Assembly (NCBI RefSeq): GCF_000764305.2
Contig: NW_025937992.1
Coordinates: 406,358-470,357, forward strand
DNA length: 64,000 bases
Reading direction: 5' to 3'
From: Hyalella azteca
Taxonomy: Eukaryota; Arthropoda; Malacostraca; Amphipoda; Hyalellidae
Within the stretch, counting starts at the first letter, position 1; the number at the start of each line of letters is the position of its first letter. This document shows positions 21,593 to 32,000 of the stretch, in pieces. Position numbers and translations under genes: made by a program. The notes beneath the pieces were generated by a model, which saw only the letters and a program-made list of their open reading frames with translations, made no database searches and was not told the DNA's origin.

Positions 21593-22926
21593 CAGGGTGC
21601 GGCGTGGGAACTTACTCTTTTAAAAAAATCACAAAGTAAAAAGTATTAAAGATAGCGTTTTAATTCTTTCTTTTTTACAAAGAGCTACATTTAAAGTTTC
21701 GTTGGGTTTACTTACAAGTTTAATTCTTGAATATTACATCTTGTAGGTGACCTCCATGCTGTTCAATACATTTTGTCAGACGAGATCGGAAGTTTCGCTC
21801 CACCTTCTCAAGCATGTCTGGACCAATGTCAGCAATAGCAACGCGAATGTTGTTCTTCAGTTCAGCTAGGGTCCTCGGACGATTGGTGTACACTAAGGAT
21901 TTCAAGTATCCCCACAAAAAATAATCGCAGGGGGCTAAGTCCGGCGAGCGCGCTGGCCACTGGAGATCGCCCCTTAAGGAGATCACGCGTTGTGGAAAGT
22001 GTTCGCGCAAGAGAGCCATTGAAGCGCGTGCTGTGTGAGCCGTGGCCCCATCTTGTTGAAACCACACATTTCTTACACCAAGTTCATCAAGTTTTGGAAG
22101 GAAAAACTCTTGAATCATCTGAATGTACCGTTCAGAAGTGACTGTAACTGCCCTATCGTTCTCTTCAAAAAACCATGGGCCTATGATGCCAGTCCTGGAT
22201 AAGGCACACCAAACAGTCACTCGTTCTGCATGAAGGGGCTTCTCATGAAGTTCTCGGGGGTTCACACCACTCCAATATCGCATGTTTTGCTTATTCACAC
22301 ACCCTGACAGATGAAAATGTGCTTCATCACTAAAAAACACAAGTGCGTTGTTAGGCAAGTTTTCAACGATGGCTTCACATGCCCTTTGTCGTGAAACAAA
22401 ATCACGTGGATTTAGTTTTTGCACCACTGCCAGTTTGTAAGGGTGGAATTTTAAGTCTTGGTGCAGAATTCGCCTAACTGTGCGATCGGAAATTCTAAGC
22501 GCAGATGCATGTTTTCGTGCGGATCGCTTAGGTGATTGCAAAACCGCCTGCCTTACTCTCTCGACATTTTCTGGCGTCCTAGTGGTTTTGGAAGGACCTG
22601 GTTTTTGTTTCCACACACTGCCTGTATTCATAAAAGTATTCACCCACTGAACGATTGATGTACGACCAGGAACACGACCAGTGGGCGCGACATTAAACTG
22701 CCTCCTAAACGCACGCTGGGTTGCAACGATAGACCGGCCACTAGAAAAGTACACAGAGACTGCGAACGCGCGCTCCTCTCTCGACCACTGCATGGTCGCA
22801 ACTGAACTGAGTGGACGAAAAACTTCATAGCCCGCGCACCATATTGCGCATGGCGCCACCTTCCTAGGACTAATGGCCGCCACGTGGCGCGCAATTCAAA
22901 TAAGTAAGTTCCCGCGCCGCACCCTG
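21593..22926 (-). mobile_element. complete Tc1/mariner-superfamily transposon, DD41D type
   Basis: The 1334-bp element is bounded by 24-bp terminal inverted repeats at 21593-21616 and 22903-22926. They begin CAGGGTGCGGCG and differ at a single position (T versus C). A TA dinucleotide flanks each end (21591-21592 and 22927-22928), which is the target-site duplication of this superfamily. One uninterrupted transposase ORF fills the element on the minus strand. Near-identical terminal repeats, an intact target duplication and an intact ORF together suggest a recent insertion that could still be active. Confidence 0.96.
21720..22793 (-). CDS. mariner-type transposase (DD41D), intact
   Basis: This is the DNA transposase of the surrounding element. 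It is expected to bind the terminal repeats and to cut and rejoin the element in the nucleus. The N-terminal part begins MQWSREERAFAV and is a helix-turn-helix region, followed by a second one (KRSARKHASALRISDRTVRR), as in mariner paired-type DNA-binding domains. The catalytic triad is visible: Asp in FSDEAHFH, Asp in WFQQDGATAH, and Asp in SPDLAPCDYFLWG. There are 41 residues between the second and third, which makes it a DD41D enzyme. The frame is open upstream to 22883, but the ATG at 22793 gives a 357-residue protein starting at the conserved MQWS; the extra 30 residues look non-homologous. No stop or frameshift is present. The DD41D spacing is shared with rosa/VS-type mariner-like elements; the exact family was not checked by search. 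Confidence 0.93.
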   Translation of the reverse strand: MQWSREERAFAVSVYFSSGRSIVATQRAFRRQFNVAPTGRVPGRTSIVQWVNTFMNTGSVWKQKPGPSKTTRTPENVERVRQAVLQSPKRSARKHASALRISDRTVRRILHQDLKFHPYKLAVVQKLNPRDFVSRQRACEAIVENLPNNALVFFSDEAHFHLSGCVNKQNMRYWSGVNPRELHEKPLHAERVTVWCALSRTGIIGPWFFEENDRAVTVTSERYIQMIQEFFLPKLDELGVRNVWFQQDGATAHTARASMALLREHFPQRVISLRGDLQWPARSPDLAPCDYFLWGYLKSLVYTNRPRTLAELKNNIRVAIADIGPDMLEKVERNFRSRLTKCIEQHGGHLQDVIFKN

Positions 22927-22928
22927 TA

Positions 22929-24065
22929 CTATCTCATCATACTGAATAAAAACTGGTGATTAAAAGAGTAAAGTAATCTAGCCCTCAATTAAGGTATGTG
23001 TTTTTTAATCTTAGAATGCATTTGGAGAGTTTCCTTATGAACTAGAGAAGACTTGAAAAAATAGTTAGTTTTGCACCTGCACCGAAGCCGTGATTAGAAT
23101 TTATGATGATTTAGATGTGATTAGAGTTAGTCAATTGAAATTAATTAGTCAAATATTAAGTTATTTATATTTTTGGTGTCAACATAATTTGCGTACTTTA
23201 GATTGTCAAAATGGAATATAAAAAATCACATGACTATTAAAAAATGAATTTATGATGATATTCACATTAACTATGCGTTTTGATACTATAACAACTTTTT
23301 GTTGTAATTTATTGCCTAAGCTGACAGTAAAGGCCAAAAAAGAGTTTAAAAATATTGGTCATAATTAAAATCATAGTCTAGTCAAACTCTATATTAAGAG
23401 GGCCATGGAGCATTGAAATGAAGGGAGCAGAATCAGAAGACTTTTGTCTTGTAATCTGTCGATATTTTAGCTGCTGAAATAAACTAAGATCACATTCACA
23501 TGCATCATGTTCCACCTTTTGCCCTAGTATTAGAAAATAAAATTCATTTTGAAGTCTACTAATTATCGTCGCACAAACAATGTCATCATTCCGTCAAGTA
23601 TTTATCGTACAAATGCATTATGATGATGAAGACCGGTGTTTCGTTAGAATGGTTGTCCCAGGGATGTCACTTCTCATGTTGACAAGCACGTCGCTGCTCA
23701 TTGTTTGTGCAAGAAGATCGGTATATTATTGCCGATTCAGACGATGACAAAATTATGATGCTGATTAATGAACAGATTCATTGATGTTGAAGCTTTCATT
23801 TCAATTAAATGTAAGATTAATATCTGTTTTATTCCACTGTATTGTTTCTTTTTTTTGTGAGCTTGGATTCTTTGATTGAAGTAAAACTTAAAACACAAGA
23901 TGATTATGCTGCCGTCAACATTTAACAGTAATTGTTAAAACGGTACTACAAAGTACAAAAACCCAATACAATTATGCTGAAAAACACAATTATATGTATC
24001 GCAATGAAATTATATTTTCTATGCGCTAAATAATTATCGATTTAATTAATCTTAATCATCGCAAA
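22929..24065. other. non-coding stretch right of the transposon
   Basis: No gene or repeat family was recognised. The sequence is AT-rich with ATGATGATG-type runs. Confidence 0.5.
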
Positions 24066-24069
24066 CGAT

Positions 24070-24387
24070 GATACGCTGTTCGTCGTCATCGCCATCAATG
24101 ATACGCTCGTTACCGTCAACAACGATACGCTCGTTACCGTCAACAACGATACGCTCGTCTCCGTCAACAATGATACGCTCGTCTCCGTCAACAATGATAC
24201 GCTCGTATCCGTCAACAGCGATACGCTCGTCTCCGTCAACAATGATACGCTCGAGATACGCTCGTCTCCGTCACCAATGATACGCTCGCCTCCGTCAACA
24301 ATGATACGCTCGTCTCCGTCAATAATGATACGCTCGTCTCCGTCAACAACGATACGCTCGTCTCCGTCAACAACGATACGTTCATGG
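24070..24387. repeat. 24-bp minisatellite, 14 copies of the GATACGCT motif
   Basis: The unit is GATACGCTCGTCTCCGTCAA followed by CAAT. GATACGCT starts at 24070, 24100, 24124, 24148, 24172, 24196, 24220, 24244, 24255 (partial unit), 24279, 24303 and then every 24 bp to 24375. As with any 24-bp array, several frames are open (for example ERIIVDGD on the minus strand). I do not regard these as a protein. Confidence 0.95.
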
Positions 24388-24612
24388 CGACACGCGGCAG
24401 GCGGCATGCGCCCGTCGCCAGCTGGATGCGCCGCCTGTCAAAAGGTTGTGATCCTGACAGATGGAGTTTCCAGAGGAAGGGCGATGTGAGTGCCAAGATT
24501 GTGGCAGGCTTCGCCAGAATACAAATAGTAAATTATCCGGTAGCTCAGAGACCGCCGCCTCGACGCCCTTCATTCGCATGGGTGAAGCTCACTCGTCCGC
24601 CGAGGCCTTAGG
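24388..24612. other. GC-rich patch after the 24-bp array, unassigned
   Basis: Composition is strongly GC-rich compared with the flanks, and frames of 60-75 codons are open on both strands. On the plus strand a donor-like GGCGAT|GTGAGTGCC occurs near 24482. No domain is recognised, so an exon can be neither claimed nor excluded. Confidence 0.25.
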
Positions 24613-24614
24613 AA

Positions 24615-26125
24615 CTATTTGGACATGACGGTAAAAAGAAGGAATTTTTTATAAGATCTGTATAGAACTTAAGAATTGAGATAATTTTTAGCAAAGTAAA
24701 CTTTGATTATAATCTTCTTTTGGAAGGAATCGCGACGATGAATTTTTGATGGATTTAAATGTTATAGCTGCTTTGAAGGTAAATATTCAAATTTGAGAGT
24801 ATTTAAGTACTTTCTGCTTAAGGAATTTAAAATAATTGAATTAAAGTATTTCTTCTTAAGGAATAATTGGGGATTTTATCTTCCCTTCTGTTGCAATACT
24901 CGACTAAGACATTTTAACAATGAATAGTTGTTGATGAATAGACAATAGCCAGTGAATAGATCATTTCAATGAATAGACGACATCCTAGTTTATTTCGGAA
25001 ATTGAATTTACCTTCTACTTAGGAAAGACGAGCGATAGATTTACCAATGAAATTTCTGACAACCGATAATTTGAATTATTGTTTTAATAATTTTTGTTAA
25101 GAATACGGCGAGTATTATTGGTAGTTTGAAATACATAGTAAGCTTCTAATACATGTTGTTATGCATATAAAAATTAAATTTACCTGCGAAAAATTTCATT
25201 CTGTCAGTTCAGTAAATGACCGAATTTTTATAAAATTTGCATATACCTGATAAGCAAACTTTTTCTTAAAGGCAAGGAAATAAATAATACATTCTTAGTT
25301 GCGAACATGCAAATAAAGATAAAGCGGGTTAACACATTGCACAGCTCTAGACGACACGAAGAAGTAAACTAGGCAGCAGGACCAAGCCTTACAGGTTATC
25401 TCGTTGTTATTTTCCAGCTGAGTGGTATAAATAATAACCGTTCCAAGTCGTAGGTTCTGATAAAAAAAGGAGCAGATAAAAAACGAGTGTTAACGCGAGT
25501 TCAATACGCCCAAAGAATCCTACAAAACATATAATAAGACATTTTGGATTATCTAATTATTGCCTTTTTATAACATACTTCTTTCAATTTTATAGCTTAA
25601 AAACTTGGGAAAATGTTCCTTCAAATAGCTAATCCTTCGCAATGAGTTTCCTGTTCATTTGGCGCAATATAGTTGGGGACGATGACTCAGCAAAATAAAG
25701 TCCATTGAGGGACTTGGTCGGGATACTGGGACCTGGAACTTGAGGAGCTGTAAAGTTCCGGGCGCTTCGTTGTCAGGAGAACGTAGATTCTATAAACTAA
25801 ATTTGGTCAACCCTTTTTCTAACATTCTGAAGATTATAACGAACCACAAACAAATTTTGAAATTATTGTTCTGTCGGATACCATGTACGATGAATTCACT
25901 CAAACAGATTTTCATTAGACAAAAATTTAAACGATGAAATTGGCTTTAAAACTTGGAAGAAGGATTGGTGCTGGGAAAATTGCAATGATGTGGTGGCAAG
26001 TGTGTTATTTAGATTAACTAAAAAAACGTGGAATAAAACTGAAGTTTTACAAGCAAACGCGGGTCAACAATTCTCTACTGTTCGTCGGAAAACATCACAG
26101 TAATACGGTTAAAAAAAGTTTTTTA
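24615..26125. other. AT-rich non-coding stretch
   Basis: No gene was recognised. Confidence 0.5.
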
Positions 26126-26127
26126 AT

Positions 26128-26168
26128 ATCTGTGATCATTTTAAATGTGAACCAAGGTGATCACAGAT
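26128..26168. repeat. 11-bp inverted repeat with a 19-base loop
   Basis: ATCTGTGATCA (26128-26138) is exactly complementary to TGATCACAGAT (26158-26168). The function is unknown; it could be a short hairpin in a transcript or a remnant end of an element. Confidence 0.7.
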
Positions 26169-26209
26169 TTCTGCTAAAAATGGCGAATATGTTCCATCAA
26201 ATTCCTCTT

Positions 26210-26330
26210 AAAATATTTAGAATACATAAATGTGCTATTTAAAAATCATTCTTACACGATTGACCGCTGAAAATATTTAGAATACATAAATATATAATTT
26301 ATGAATCATGTTTGCATGATTGACCAATAC
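26210..26330. repeat. 60-bp tandem duplication
   Basis: AAAATATTTAGAATACATAA begins at 26210 and at 26270. Each is followed by a related ATTT-rich segment that ends in GATTGACC. Confidence 0.85.
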
Positions 26331-26334
26331 TGAA

Positions 26335-27985
26335 GGCGCATAAGTAAGAAGAGCTGTAAAAGCCAGACGAATAATGAATTAAGTATTTTTTATGATGCGA
26401 ATTCCATCAAAAGAGTGATGATCTTTGCATTCATAGATTTTATCTATTCATTAATGGTCAGATATGAATTAAAATTACTGACAGGCGTCATTTCGCATTA
26501 ATGTGAATATTCATTATGCAAGTTGAATTTAATGAATTTATGGCCAGGAATGTTGGATAAGTATCTAGTATTTTTTTGAATATACTTGAAGTAACTTCAT
26601 TTATCTAGTAATAATAATTTACTTCAGGCGGAAAAAGGGCACATCTATAGTGGCTATCAAAACCGGTAATTTTTTGCTCTCTCCACTAAAAAAGCACATT
26701 AAGCTCCAGCTTGTGAATGCATGGAAGTATCGCTCTATTTTCGAATAATAGATGACGGCGCTAAGCATCGTGACCCAATGACACTCGGAGACGGCACTTG
26801 AATTTCGAAGCTTTTTCGGCACCTCCTTCGCTAGCCTTAAAATCTTTGGCCCGGAAAATTTATTCATGGACTCATGCCATGAAAAACAAGGCGCATAAAC
26901 TAAATGTGAATGAAATAGAGAGCGAGTCGATCTCTGATTTTTGGGAGAAGTGCAATCTCAAGCCCGGCCTTATTTTAATGTAGCTTGAGCTCTACTGTTT
27001 TTGGAAAGGAAATTTATTGTGTAATGACCCACGTTTATGAAACTTTTTTTTGGTCGCATTTTGTATTCAACTAATTTAATTAGTTAATAAAATTGCAATA
27101 AATCCTGCATTTATTTTAGGACAAAGAAATCTCATTTCAGCATCAAATCTAATAACATTTACTGATATTTTTATTGTACATCAAAACTTGATATGAACGC
27201 AACTCCAATGATTGTGCTTGTGCAGAAAATTATTATGTACGAGTATTAAAGAATTTTTCTTACATATGATTCGAGGTTAAAAGAAAGAAGTGAGGTTGTG
27301 TTGAATTGCATATTCATGAAATAAATGGTCCATCAAATTTACATCTGAGCAACTCCAGTTTCTACATAAATGCAAGGCAATAATTCGTCTGTAATTCAAG
27401 GCTCAGGCAACGTACAAAAATCAGCGTTTCGGAGCCGCCCAATGGTTAAAAGTCCCACAAAGTGCGATGCTTAACTTGGCGCTTCTTCATTTAGAAACTT
27501 TGTGGCGGAAAATGTCGAGAAAAAATGGGTTATGAAGTGGAAGGGACAGTCCGTAATCCTCGGTATCGCCGCAAATGGAACTTGCGGAACAAAAGAAGTC
27601 CTGATAAGGAAATGTGTGTCACTGGCCTTACTAAAAGATCCTGTGTGGTATAGCTACTCTTGAAATTCTCCTGTCATATTTTGAGTGAAACTATAAAGGA
27701 ACAATCAGAAGCTGGATTCTGAAACAGTTTATAATCAATTTACGATAAGTTTATTCGTGAAATATCTTGGTTATTGAACATGACAACCTGATATTGAACC
27801 TGTTTGTTTTCTCTTGCATGAACTTAAATGAATGAACTTGAGCCTACGTAGTTTGCTTACGTTATAGTCTCCACATTTTCAGACCGAGGTTAAGGTTAAA
27901 TTCAATAAATTTTGATTAATGCAGAGTTTTCAAACCTTAACATGCAACTAAAATTTTGACGACCCCAATCACTCGTAAGCAAACG
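26335..27985. other. non-coding stretch
   Basis: No supported gene is visible. A slightly GC-richer part at 27420-27665 has a plus-strand frame open for about 56 codons (ending at TGA near 27662), but no motif is recognised. Confidence 0.4.
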
Positions 27986-29075
27986 AATATAAATTTAAAA
28001 AGTTATGAATGCTAATTATATTTTAGAAACGGCTGAACTGATACTCCTGAAATTATAACAGACTGTTAGCCGCTTTAAAGTGATTAAATTTTTAGGTTTG
28101 GGAGAACTTTCGAATTGATATTGAGAAGTTATGAATACTAAGTTTGTTTAAGAAAAGGCTGAACTGATATTCGTGATATTATAACAGATTTTTTACCGCT
28201 TTAAAGTGAATTTTCGAGTACAATTTAAAAAAACGAATACTAATTCTGTTGTAGAAATGGCTGAACTGATACTCGTGATATTATAACAGATTTTTTGCCG
28301 CTTTAAAGTGAACTTTCGAGTACAATTAAAAAAAAAGAATACTAATTCTGTAGTAGAAAAGGCTGAACTGATACTCGTGAAACTATAACCGACTTTTTGC
28401 TGCTTTAAAGTAGATAAATTTATAGGTTTGGGAGAAATTTCAAGTTAGATTTTAAAAGGTTGGGAGTTGAATTTTAAAAGTTTTCCCAAACCGGGGAATT
28501 TATTCATATTAAAGCGGCAAAAAGTCTGTTATTATTTCAGGATTATCAATTCAGCGGCTTCTAAAATGAAGCGGCTGAGCTGATACACCTTAAATCATAA
28601 CAGACTTTTTGCGGCTTTTATGTGAATAAATTCCCAGGTTTGGGAGAACTTTCGAGTTGAATGTAAAAAGTAAGGGATACTAATTCTATTTTTGAAACGG
28701 CTGAACTGATATTCGAGAAATTGTAACGAACATTTTGCCGCTTTAAAGTGTATAAATTTCTAGGTTTGGGAGAACTTTCGACTTGAATTTAAAATCTTGT
28801 GAATACTAATTCAATTTTTGAAACAGCTGAACTGATACTGTTGTTCTTGTTGTTGTTGAAGTTGTTGTTGTTGTAGTTGTTGTTGCTGTTGTTGTTTCTG
28901 GTGTTGTTGTTGCTGTTTTTGTTGTTGTTGTCGTTGCTACTGTTTTTGTCGGTGTTGTTGTTGTTGTTGTTCTAATCTATTTCGGAAACGGCTGAACTGA
29001 CTCGTGAATTATAACAGACTTTTACCGCTTTAAATTGAATAAATTTCTATGTTCGGAAGAACTTTCAACTGTCTC
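27985..29075. repeat. 102-126-bp tandem array with one inverted unit
   Basis: Units contain GGCTGAACTGATACTCGTGA, then TATAACAGACTTTTTGCCGC, then TTTAAAGTG, then a GGTTTGGGAGAAC segment. The GGCTGAACTG mark recurs near 28031, 28157, 28259, 28361, 28573, 28699, 28825 (as AGCTGAACTG) and 28990. Two units are shortened to 102 bp. Between about 28477 and 28560 a unit is present in reverse complement (CCCAAACC, then AAAGCGGCAAAAAGTCTGTT, then ATTCAGC). A GTT-rich microsatellite is embedded in the last part. Confidence 0.92.
28840..28972. repeat. (GTT)n microsatellite inside the tandem array
   Basis: About 130 bases of imperfect GTT/TTG triplets interrupt one unit right after its GAACTGATACTG. The array resumes on the far side with a shortened unit. 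The tract is a secondary expansion or insertion within the array. Confidence 0.93.
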
Positions 29076-32000
29076 GTTAAATTCAGCTGGAGCTATAATG
29101 CAATGGCAAATCGTTTGAATTTGTCGTGCCTCCCGAAATACAGCAATAAGCTGAGGTTTTGTCTTCTAATGCTGCCATTATCTATGGAAATCTGAAGGTT
29201 TCGATAGCCCTATGCCGTTGCACGTAGACAAATAAAAGCAACGAGGCGAAATAACATTGCATGTTTCAGACTAACAGTCGTGGAATTAAAGCTATATCAG
29301 AAAACGAAAATTCGTATCGATGGATTCTGTTCTCTGGGTATAGCAACACCTCTCGGCTTAATGCTGATTTCATTGCAGCATTGGGCAATAGTTTCATTTG
29401 AAAATGCAAGTGCGTTATTACAGTTGTCGCGTGCGTAAAAAATTTGAAAATGTAATGATTTCGTATGGCGAAATTTTTCTACTGTTGCAAACATTTGACG
29501 CCATCGATATCTCTAAATTAAGCATGCGATCGATTAAATTAAAATTCGTACTCTACTAAGTTGTTAAAATGTTTTAAGAGTTATTTGAAACGGGTCCATG
29601 AATGGTAACCCCAGAAACATTAACCGTAAAATAAGTGAGAAGGAAAATGTTACTATTTCTTATTTATTTTACTTTCCTGATTTTTAAGTTTTGTTTAGCT
29701 GAAGTTGGCACTAATTTTTTACAACGCATTTTGACTTAATTTTTTGGCATTGATTCATTTATTTACTAGATTATGTTGTTTAATCGAGATCATTGTAAAA
29801 TTTTGTAATTTCAGATGAATTTGATATCAGATGATACGATGTAAAATTTGTACACAAGTTTCATAAAACGAATACCAAAGTCTTCGCATTAGGAGAATTC
29901 AAAAACTCATCTATCTGTTCAAAAATCAATTTGGTCTGGCTATTTGCACTAGTAAAAAATGGTAATTTCTTTTATAACATTTGCGTGTTTTATTCGATGC
30001 GACACATCACAAAATATTATTCCTGAAACCTGAATATTATTTCTACTAATAAAAATTATGATGGACAAGACTCAATTTGGAAGATATTTCATCCCATTGA
30101 GTCATTGAATAATAATAATTTAAATAAATGCTTATGGAATGGGATCATTTGGTAAAATTTGCAATTTCTTTGGACTTAAAGTAATATAATTTTTCGACAC
30201 TTGGAAATTTGGCTGTTGTGACCGGAAAAGTATTTAGTATAAATTTACTGACGAAATGAAATTATTTCGAAATTAAATTTTTCAATTATTCAAAATTAAT
30301 ATAAATAGAAACTTTGAATAATCGATGGTCAATGCAACCACCCACAGGCCATTTATATTATTTGCTACCACTCTGGACAGACAAAATAATCCGTACATCA
30401 ATGTAGAATACTAAGAGATGTCAAATTTCCTCAATTTGTATAGATAAAATCTGATCTGATATTTACTGTATTCTTATCTGAATTTCTATTCTTTCCAGAT
30501 TATCATCTTATTCACTCTGATGATGGCTAAAGTGTAGATAGCCGAAATGTTAGAATATATGGATTTTTATTTCAGAACAGCGATCGTGTCTTTTTTATCC
30601 AGAATCATTATTCGACGCCTAAGTGTAATTGAAAAGAAAGTTTTTAGAAAACTTGAAAAACTTTTGAAACTCTATATAAAAATAAAGTCCGATTCATTAT
30701 TTCTGCACTCTGGATGTGAAATACCTATTCAGAAATTTTCATTAAAATGTGCACACTCATTCTCCTTTCTTTGAGGATGCTAGTTCTATTTACATGAAAT
30801 TCAATTTTTGTTTTCTTGAATGAAATTTAAATTATTATACATATAATAATAATACATATAATAATTAATTACATATAATAATAATATAACGAAGATTGCT
30901 CATTTCTGAAAAGAAACGAAATGGGTGTGAAAATAAGAAAATGCGCCATGTCAATTGATGAATCTGCATCGATGAAATATGAATGCATTTAAATAATTTT
31001 TGTGTATTAATACAATTATTTTGCTTCTATTTTTTCTTTGAAACAAACAACTGAAGTCAGAATTAAATTAGTTTCCAATAACGAGAGTCCAGAAAGTGAC
31101 AGAGTTGCTAGATTTCCTATAAGTATCAAATAATGTTTTGGTAAAATGACCTTAGGGATTGTCCAAATGCATTTTAAATGAAAGAAAACCCGCTTCCAGG
31201 ACGCTTGCATAATAAAAACGTATGAAAATTATTATAAAAACTCCGCCCCATATATGTCATAATTTTTTAACCAGAAATGGAAAAGTTATTCTCAAAATAG
31301 AGCAATAATATAATAGCTGGTTTCTTGGAATAATTCTGTCCCAAGGACTATATTTTCCAGGAACTGGGACGCATTCTGTCAATATTACATTGCCATACAA
31401 TAATACTATCTGCGAGTATCATAATACTAATTCAAAAATAGCTTATATTATTTAAAATAGCTTATATAAAATAGCTTATATTCAACGATTTCAAGAAATG
31501 CTTTATGATGATCCCTGAAAAAGCGAAGACGCCAATAATGGATTACGCGACCGTTCAAAGTTTTCAACGCCTGTGATGAAATAGCAGATTAAATAAATGC
31601 TTACATATTCATTTACTTCCTTGGAGCATTTTTTTCAGTATTAAAAAGCTTGGAATAAAACAAGTAATTTACACTAAAGTTAATTTACCTATCGCATGGT
31701 TTCCCATTAAATTTGATGTGAGTTACGAGAGTATTATTGTTTACTCTCAAACATTGTCATATAATATTGTCATATAATTGTCATATAATATTGTCATATA
31801 AATAAAAAAACGTAGTTTCGGAATTCAACATTTTGGAAATTCTATCCTGTAGCATTGCAAAAATCAGTAAAGGGAAAATTTAAATCACGATCACCGTTGA
31901 GTATGGTCCTTCCGTGAGGGAACAACGAACCTTATTTCATTTTAATTTTTATAAAGGCGAAAAACAGAAAAAAATACATTGAAAAAATTATCAGCAGGGT

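Noticed and set aside
22794..22883. Upstream 30-codon extension of the transposase ORF
   Set aside because: The extension runs toward the terminal repeat and lacks family similarity. The conserved protein starts at MQWSREERAF.
24042..24496. Repetitive ORFs such as ERIIVDGD or SPSTMIRS repeats
   Set aside because: By-products of the second 24-bp minisatellite, open in several frames with no conserved domain.
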